64,000 bases of DNA. Source: JBKQVT01 sp963727245 (lineage in GTDB: Bacteria > Planctomycetota > Planctomycetia > Pirellulales > Thermoguttaceae). The translations under genes were made by a program, and so were the position numbers. The stretch covers positions 620,001-684,000 of the forward strand of contig CAVSFO010000009.1 of NCBI GenBank assembly GCA_963727245.1, given 5' to 3'. Shown in pieces: positions 59,101-64,000 of the stretch. The notes beneath the pieces were generated by a model. It ran no database searches. It was not told where the DNA came from and was given only the letters and a program-made list of their open reading frames with translations. Within the stretch, counting starts at the first letter, position 1. Each line of letters begins with the position of its first letter.

Positions 59101-60117
59101 GACTTCGCTTTCGCCGGCACCAACAACCTCAATCTCGGCGCCGGCAGCGTCACCCTCGGCAGCAACCGCACCGTGACCGTCCTCTCCAATAATCTGACCG
59201 TCGGCGGCGCCATCAGCGGCGGCTTCCGCCTCACCAAGGCGGGCGCGGGCACGCTCGTGCTGGCCGGCTCCGACACCTACACCGGCGGCACCACGGTCAC
59301 TGGCGGCCTGCTGGATTTCGCCACCCTCTCGGCCATTCCGACCGGCGCCGGCAGCGTCACCATCCAGAGCGGCGGCGCAGTGCTCGTCGGCGGCGCCCAC
59401 ACGACGGTGATGGGCTGGCTCGACAGCAACGACATCAACGCGGCCTCCCCAGGGGCCTTGGCGCTGACCGGGACCAGCGGCGAAGCGATCAATATGGCCG
59501 GCTACGCCAATCTCTCCTTGGGCGCCAGCGGCGCGGCCACTTACAATGGCATCCTCACGCCTGCGGCAACCACATGGCAACTGGGCGGCGGGGGGGGCAC
59601 GCTCACCTTCGCCTCCGCCCTGACCGGCAGCAACAGTCTGGCAGTCAGCGGTCCCGGGATGGTCGTCCTGACCAGCGCGAACAATACCTATAACGGCGGC
59701 ACAACGGTTGCCAGCGGCACGCTCGATTTCTCCACTCCCGAGTCCATGCCTTCATGGGGCACCCTGAACATCGAGAGCGGTAGCGAGGTGGTGTTGGGGG
59801 TCTTGCTGGGGGCTGCGCCGTCCGTTGCGGAGGGCGAGCCCGCCATGGCGGATGTTGCTGCCGACAGCAGCAGCCCCAGCGCCGCTGAGGGCCGCAGCGA
59901 AAACAGCTCTATCACCGCGCTGCTGGCGCGGCTACGGGCTGTCGAGGCCGCCCGTGACAGTGCCCCCCCCGCAGTGGCTGCTTGTTCTGCCGGAGCGACT
60001 GCTTCCGCAAGTCCGGCAAGCGCGCCGGAACCATCCACGCTGGTGCTGCTGGCGGCGGGCGTGATCGGGCTGGTCGCCTGGATGAGGCGGCGGCACAGGC
60101 CCTTTCTTGCCCCATAG
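56138..60117 (+). CDS. PEP-CTERM autotransporter-repeat protein (three frameshifts)
   Basis: Reconstructed ~1325 aa. Signal peptide MSATRLPPC...LVVCLLGLAAALLTAPPARA, then VTWNVASGDWSVATNWTGGALP, typical of this class. Residues ~110-220 hold T5SS/PEP-CTERM repeats (YVGNSGSGAFTQSGGTN, YVGDSGTGTFTQSGGTA). The rest is autotransporter-associated beta-strand repeats of the form GxGxLxLTGSxTYxGGTTVxGGTLQLG. An approximately 120-residue block is present twice (57085-57450 and 59365-59730). Frame changes near 56470, 57925 and 58892. The end PEPSTLVLLAAGVIGLVAWMRRRHRPFLAP is a PEP-CTERM signal: Pro-Glu-Pro, TM helix, Arg-rich stop; it is cut by exosortase. Surface- or matrix-associated fibre. Confidence 0.85.
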
Positions 60118-60357
60118 TCTTCTCAGCCATTGCACCCCCCACCCATTGCGATGGCTGGGCTTTTTTGCGCGTGCGGGGTGCTGGGAGCGGGACAGCCCAT
60201 CCGCAAGCAGTGGTTTTTCCTATCTTCTCCATTTTCGCCGGTCCCTATTTCTCATTCCATCCGAAGGCTTTGCTCAAGCCCTAGGATCGCACCCGACGAA
60301 GTAAGAACAAGGAGGATTCTGCGCACGGAATCTCGACCCAGGAAGGGAGTTCGCGAC

Positions 60358-61233
60358 GTGAGCGATGTCGGGCAGCAACAACGCCGTCAGGGCGGGCTCT
60401 TCTCGGCCGCGGCCCATGGGTCCGCCGATCTGGTGGCCGACGTGGGCGGGCTGGTGATCGACTGGCTTGTCGAGCTGGGCAGCGTCACGTGGTTTTGCTT
60501 GCGGACTTTTCGCTGGTTGCTGACGCGGTTGCCCCGGCGCGAAACGCTGTTGCCGAACTTCTACCAGATCGGCGTGCTCAGTCTGCCGGTGGTCGCGCTG
60601 ACGGGGACGTTTATCGGCATGGTGCTGGCCGTGCAGAGTTACAGCCAGTTCCGCATGCTCCATTTGGAGTCGCGGCTGGGGGCGGTGATCAACATGTCGC
60701 TGGTGCGGGAATTGGGGCCGGTGCTGGCCGCCACGATGCTGGCCGGCCGCGTGGGCAGCGCCATGGCCGCCGAGTTGGGGACGATGCGCATCACCGAGCA
60801 GATCGACGCCCTGGCCGCCATGGGGGCCAATCCCATCCACTACCTGGTCGTGCCCCGCTTTCTTAGTTGCCTGCTGCTGATTCCCGCCTTGACCATCACG
60901 GCGGATTTCATGGGTGTCGTGGGCGGCGGGTTTTACGGGGTGTGCGTGCTGGGCATCGACTGGCACCTCTACCTGGCCAACTCCCGCGGCTACGTCGGCA
61001 ATTTCGACCTCTTCGCCGGCGTCTTCAAGAGCCTCTTTTTCGGGGCGGCCATCGCCTTGATCAGTTGCCATCGCGGGTTCCACTGCGAGCCGGGGGCCCA
61101 GGGCGTCGGCCGGGCCTCCACGACGGCCTTCGTCAACTCGTTCGTCATGATCTTGTTGCTGGACCTGGTCCTGGCCATCGGCCTGGACAAACTGTACTTT
61201 GCCTTATGGCCGCAAGGTCCGAGGATTATCTGA
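60358..61233 (+). CDS. mlaE: ABC transporter permease MlaE
   Basis: 291 aa from GTG 60358, 8 nt after GGAAGGGAG; the longer open frame upstream is not supported. Permease fold with 5-6 TM segments and the MlaE signatures IGVLSLPVVALTGTFIGMVLAVQSY, LVRELGPVLAATMLAGRVGSAMAAELGTMRITEQIDALAAMGANPIHYLVVPR. First gene of mlaE-mlaF-mlaD. The system moves phospholipid between the inner and outer membranes to keep outer-membrane asymmetry. Confidence 0.93.
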   Translation: MSDVGQQQRRQGGLFSAAAHGSADLVADVGGLVIDWLVELGSVTWFCLRTFRWLLTRLPRRETLLPNFYQIGVLSLPVVALTGTFIGMVLAVQSYSQFRMLHLESRLGAVINMSLVRELGPVLAATMLAGRVGSAMAAELGTMRITEQIDALAAMGANPIHYLVVPRFLSCLLLIPALTITADFMGVVGGGFYGVCVLGIDWHLYLANSRGYVGNFDLFAGVFKSLFFGAAIALISCHRGFHCEPGAQGVGRASTTAFVNSFVMILLLDLVLAIGLDKLYFALWPQGPRII

Positions 61234-61234
61234 C

Positions 61235-62089
61235 ATGGTCAACAGCGCGTCCATTGCCGGCAGCGACACGGTCCGTGCGGACCCGTCCGGCGGCGCCCTG
61301 CTGCGGTTGCAGAATCTGGCCGTGGATTTCCGCCGCAACGCCGTCTTGCGCGACATCAACTTGAGCGTCCAGCGCGGCCAGACCGTGGCGATCATCGGCG
61401 AGAGCGGTTGCGGCAAGACGGTGCTGCTGAAGACGATCCTCGGTCTGCTGCGGCCCAGCCGCGGCAAGGTCTTCTTCGCGGGACGGGACCTCGCCGACAT
61501 GGACGAGCGGCAGCTCAACGAGGAGCGCATCCGCTTCGGCTTCCTCTTCCAGCAGGCGGCGCTGTTTGACAGCCTGACCGTGGCCGAGAACGTCGCCTTC
61601 CCCCTGCGGCAACACACCGCCGCCGGGCCCGAGGAAATCCGGCAGGTCGTGCTGTCGCGGCTGGCCGAGGTCGGCCTGCCGCCCGGCGTGCTCGGCCAGC
61701 GGCCCGCCGAACTCTCCGGCGGCATGAGGAAACGCGTCGGCCTGGCCCGCGCCCTGGTCCTGGGGCCGGAAGTCATGCTCTACGACGAGCCGACCACCGG
61801 CTTGGATCCCATCATGGCCAACGTCATCAACGAGTTGATCCTCAGCACGCGGCGGCAACATCCGGTGACCAGCGTCGTGGTAACGCACGACATGCGGACG
61901 GCGCGGAAAGTGGCCGATCGCGTGGTGATGATCTATCCGCTGGCGCGGCTGGACAAGGACGATCCGCAGATCATCTACGACGGGCCGCCGCAGGACTTGG
62001 ACGGCTCGGCCGAGCGCCGCGTGCGGCAGTTCGTCCGCGGCGAGGCGGGCGAACGGCTCAGGGAAACACGCGCCGAGAGTGGAGGCTGA
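61235..62089 (+). CDS. mlaF: ABC transporter ATP-binding protein MlaF
   Basis: 284 aa from ATG 61235, directly after the mlaE TGA. Walker A GESGCGKT at residues 55-62, Q-loop GFLFQQAALFDSLTV, signature AELSGGMRKRVGLARAL, Walker B PEVMLYDEPTTGLDP and H-loop VVVTHDM. LFDSLTVAENVAFPL is characteristic of MlaF rather than other ATPases. Energises the MlaE permease. Confidence 0.95.
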   Translation: MVNSASIAGSDTVRADPSGGALLRLQNLAVDFRRNAVLRDINLSVQRGQTVAIIGESGCGKTVLLKTILGLLRPSRGKVFFAGRDLADMDERQLNEERIRFGFLFQQAALFDSLTVAENVAFPLRQHTAAGPEEIRQVVLSRLAEVGLPPGVLGQRPAELSGGMRKRVGLARALVLGPEVMLYDEPTTGLDPIMANVINELILSTRRQHPVTSVVVTHDMRTARKVADRVVMIYPLARLDKDDPQIIYDGPPQDLDGSAERRVRQFVRGEAGERLRETRAESGG

Positions 62090-62092
62090 ATC

Positions 62093-63172
62093 ATGGACGA
62101 ACGGGCCCTGCAATTTCGCGTCGGTTTCATGGTGGCGGCCGCCCTGATCAGTACGGCGATCCTGGTGGCCCTGTTCGGCAATGTGCCGTCGCTTCACGGC
62201 ACCAAGACCATCTATGTGCGCTTTCCCGAGGCGCCGGGCGCCACCACCGACACGCCCGTGCGCAAAAGCGGCATCCTCATCGGCCGGGTGAGCGGCATCC
62301 GCTTCGCCAAGGACGATACCGCCGTCGTGGTGACCGTCAAGCTCGACGCCGATCGCAACGTCTATCACGACGAGGTTTGCCGCATCGTCAACTCGCTGTT
62401 GGGTATCGGCGGCGACACCATGCTGGAGTTCGTTCGCTCGCCCCAGGCCGGCCTCCCCCGCACGCCCATCGCCGACGGCGAAACCATCGACGGCATCGTC
62501 GCCGCCGACCCCAGCCGGGCGATCGCCAACCTGGAACAGAACCTCGGCGAGACCATGAGCCGGGTCCGCGGCGCCAGCGACGCGCTGGGCAGTGCCTTCA
62601 GCCACATCGACGCGCTTCTGAAAGACAACGAGAAGCGCATTACGAACGTCGTTAAAGAGGCTGACGAAACGCTCGTGATCCTGAAGCAGACGCTGCACGA
62701 CAGCGACGAGATCATCGGCTCCCCGGAAACCCGCAAGAAGTTCAAGGACGCCATCGACAAGCTCCCCGACGTGCTCACCAACGTCAGTAATACCGCCCAG
62801 AAACTCGGCGGCGCCATGGCCTCGGCGCAGGAAGAACTGGACTACCTGAAAAAGTTTACCAAGCCGTTGGGCGAAAACGGCGAGACGCTCGTCAATGGCA
62901 TGATCAAAGGCACCGAGAAGCTCAACCTGGCGATGAACGAAATGCTGGCGTTCAGCAAGACGCTGAACAGCCCCAACGGCACCTTCGGCCAATTGGCGAA
63001 CAATCCGGAACTCGCCCAGCACATCTGTCGAGCGGTGAAGAACATTGACGAGCTGACCAGGCAACTGAAGCCCATCATCGACGACGCCCGCGTCTTCAGC
63101 GACAAGATCGCCCGGCATCCGGAGGTGCTGGGCGTCCGCGGCGCGATCCAACACAGTCCGGGAATCAAGTAG
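62093..63172 (+). CDS. mlaD: MlaD/MCE domain protein
   Basis: 359 aa; ATG 4 bp after the mlaF stop. TM anchor FMVAAALISTAILVALFG at ~12-29, MCE domain at ~38-130 (KTIYVRFPEAPGATTDTPVRKSGILIGRVSGIRF ... DGETIDGIVAADPS) and then ~230 residues of helical, coiled-coil-like sequence (LKDNEKRITNVVKEADETLVILKQTLHDSDEIIGSPETRKKFKDAIDKLPDVLTNVSNTAQKL) that is much longer than in E. coli MlaD. A long helical tube may bridge more of the periplasm, as in longer MCE proteins. Confidence 0.92.
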   Translation: MDERALQFRVGFMVAAALISTAILVALFGNVPSLHGTKTIYVRFPEAPGATTDTPVRKSGILIGRVSGIRFAKDDTAVVVTVKLDADRNVYHDEVCRIVNSLLGIGGDTMLEFVRSPQAGLPRTPIADGETIDGIVAADPSRAIANLEQNLGETMSRVRGASDALGSAFSHIDALLKDNEKRITNVVKEADETLVILKQTLHDSDEIIGSPETRKKFKDAIDKLPDVLTNVSNTAQKLGGAMASAQEELDYLKKFTKPLGENGETLVNGMIKGTEKLNLAMNEMLAFSKTLNSPNGTFGQLANNPELAQHICRAVKNIDELTRQLKPIIDDARVFSDKIARHPEVLGVRGAIQHSPGIK

Positions 63173-63210
63173 GGGCCAGGGACCGGGGGCCAGGGACCGG
63201 GTACGTGGGC

Positions 63211-63762
63211 TCAGCGTCCCCCCGGTTGCACCGGATAGACCGTCTGGCCGCCGATCCCGGGCGGCACGCCGGCGGGCATCGGCGCGGGCACGACTTCCGG
63301 CGGCGGATTGATCCGCACCCCGGGAGCCGCCGTCGGCCCGGGACCGATCGCACTGGCTTGCACTCCGCGACGAAGACTCTCGGCACGATCCCGCAATTGG
63401 TCCGGCGGCGTGAGCATCTGCGGCTGCAGCCGATAATCGAGGGTATGCTCGTCGCGGATCTTTCCCGGCACCAGGGTCTCGGGAATGAAGTCCAACCCCG
63501 GGATCTCGTACCAGGGCGGCGGAATGGGCTGAATCAGCGTCAGGGTCTCGAACCCGTCCTTGGCCAGGCGGATCTCCCGCTGTCCATAGTACGTGAAGGG
63601 AGTCGAGACCGGCGTGAGGCCGATCTCGTTATTGTCCACGTAGACCAACGCGCCGGGCGGATCGCTGCGGATGGTCATCTGCCGCTCGACGCAGCCGCCG
63701 GTGCAGGCGGCCACCGCGACGGCGGCCAGCGTCCAGAGCAAACCCCGGGCAGGTGCAAACAT
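63211..63762 (-). CDS. PEGA-domain lipoprotein
   Basis: 183 aa from ATG 63762 (MFAPARGLLWTLAAVAVAACTGGC); the lipobox Cys follows a Gly-Gly. Upstream frame is low-complexity and rejected. PEGA-type domain: RQMTIRSDPPGALVYVDNNEIGLTPVSTPFTYYGQREIRLAKDGFETLT. The remainder is Pro-rich. PEGA domains bind surface polymers; planctomycetes have many. Convergent with mlaD. Confidence 0.8.
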   Translation of the reverse strand: MFAPARGLLWTLAAVAVAACTGGCVERQMTIRSDPPGALVYVDNNEIGLTPVSTPFTYYGQREIRLAKDGFETLTLIQPIPPPWYEIPGLDFIPETLVPGKIRDEHTLDYRLQPQMLTPPDQLRDRAESLRRGVQASAIGPGPTAAPGVRINPPPEVVPAPMPAGVPPGIGGQTVYPVQPGGR

Positions 63763-64000
63763 GGGCGGAAACGCCTGGCGAAGAGGTGTTGAAGGCGGGG
63801 CAAAGTATAATGGCTGCGACGGAAGGCCGCTAGGCCGAAATGGGCAGGGGGCAGGGGCCGGGGATGGCGGAACCGCAAGCGTGGGGTTTCCCATATTCCC
63901 TGGCCCCCGACCCCTGGCCCCTGGCCCCTGGCCCCTGCTCCCTGGCCCCTGCTCCCTGGCCCCTGCTCCCTGGGGCAGGGCTGGCCGGAGTTGCGGCCGT
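63763..64000. repeat. GGCCCCTG-type tandem tract at the window end
   Basis: 63895-63975 is built of ccctggcccctg and ctccctggcccctg units (7-14-bp steps). The same unit occurs at 41508-41520, 47256-47300 and 63172-63202. No ORF. The PEGA gene promoter should lie in 63763-63850, where TATACT on the - strand near 63806 is a candidate -10. Confidence 0.65.

Noticed and set aside
63895..63975. Possible CRISPR-like tandem repeats
   Set aside because: Units are 7-14 bp, adjacent, without spacers; simple-sequence expansion.

Overview
GC-rich bacterial DNA that looks like a Planctomycetota chromosome fragment (Pirellulales-like; inference). Evidence: a BBP7-type outer-membrane protein, a DUF1559-type protein, a giant PEP-CTERM/autotransporter-repeat protein, an ECF sigma factor next to a membrane-anchored Ser/Thr kinase, a DUF11 surface protein, and kdsA, LptF/G and MlaEFD genes pointing to a lipopolysaccharide outer membrane. 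No tRNA, rRNA, CRISPR array, complete IS element or prophage was recognised.

Layout. 1-3.2 kb: two TPR-type proteins. 3.2-11.7 kb: XerC/D recombinase, OB/HD phosphohydrolase, then a leftward cluster rpmE-prfA-prmC-murA-(MFS/spermidine-synthase-like). 11.8-15.7 kb: lipid kinase, kdsA and a transglutaminase-like lipoprotein. 16-18 kb: repeat-rich stretch holding a FliL-like protein and a duplicated CPxTG protein. 18-24.6 kb: UVR-motif protein, arfB, DUF1559 protein, TIM-barrel isomerase, LptF/G permease, BBP7 protein. 24.6-28 kb: FAAL-ACP-alpha-oxoamine synthase fusion. 28.4-34.3 kb: zinc-ribbon protein, then an SxtI/J/K-like carbamoyltransferase set with an SGNH protein and a methyltransferase. 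34.4-40.4 kb: N6-adenine DNA methyltransferase, alpha/beta-hydrolase lipoprotein, KAS III. 40.7-48.5 kb: peptidase-MA-like protein, leuC-leuD, LRR protein, a decayed toxin-antitoxin pair, bioB. 48.5-55 kb: ECF sigma, Ser/Thr kinase, DUF11 protein, coiled-coil protein, rhomboid. 56-60 kb: PEP-CTERM adhesin. 60.3-63.2 kb: mlaE-mlaF-mlaD, then a PEGA lipoprotein.

Two features dominate. First, the window is full of small palindromic repeats in several families. One family is inserted in frame inside bioB and inside the MFS/SpeE gene, another lies in frame in the first gene and supplies the stop codon of prmC, and a third sits between 42-bp direct duplications of a gene end. Second, about 17 of some 40 genes carry 1-2 base frameshifts, including essential murA. 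Where I could read them the shifts often fall in G/C runs, so much of this is probably uncorrected sequencing error rather than decay. For those genes I give the full reconstructed span and mark where the frame changes.
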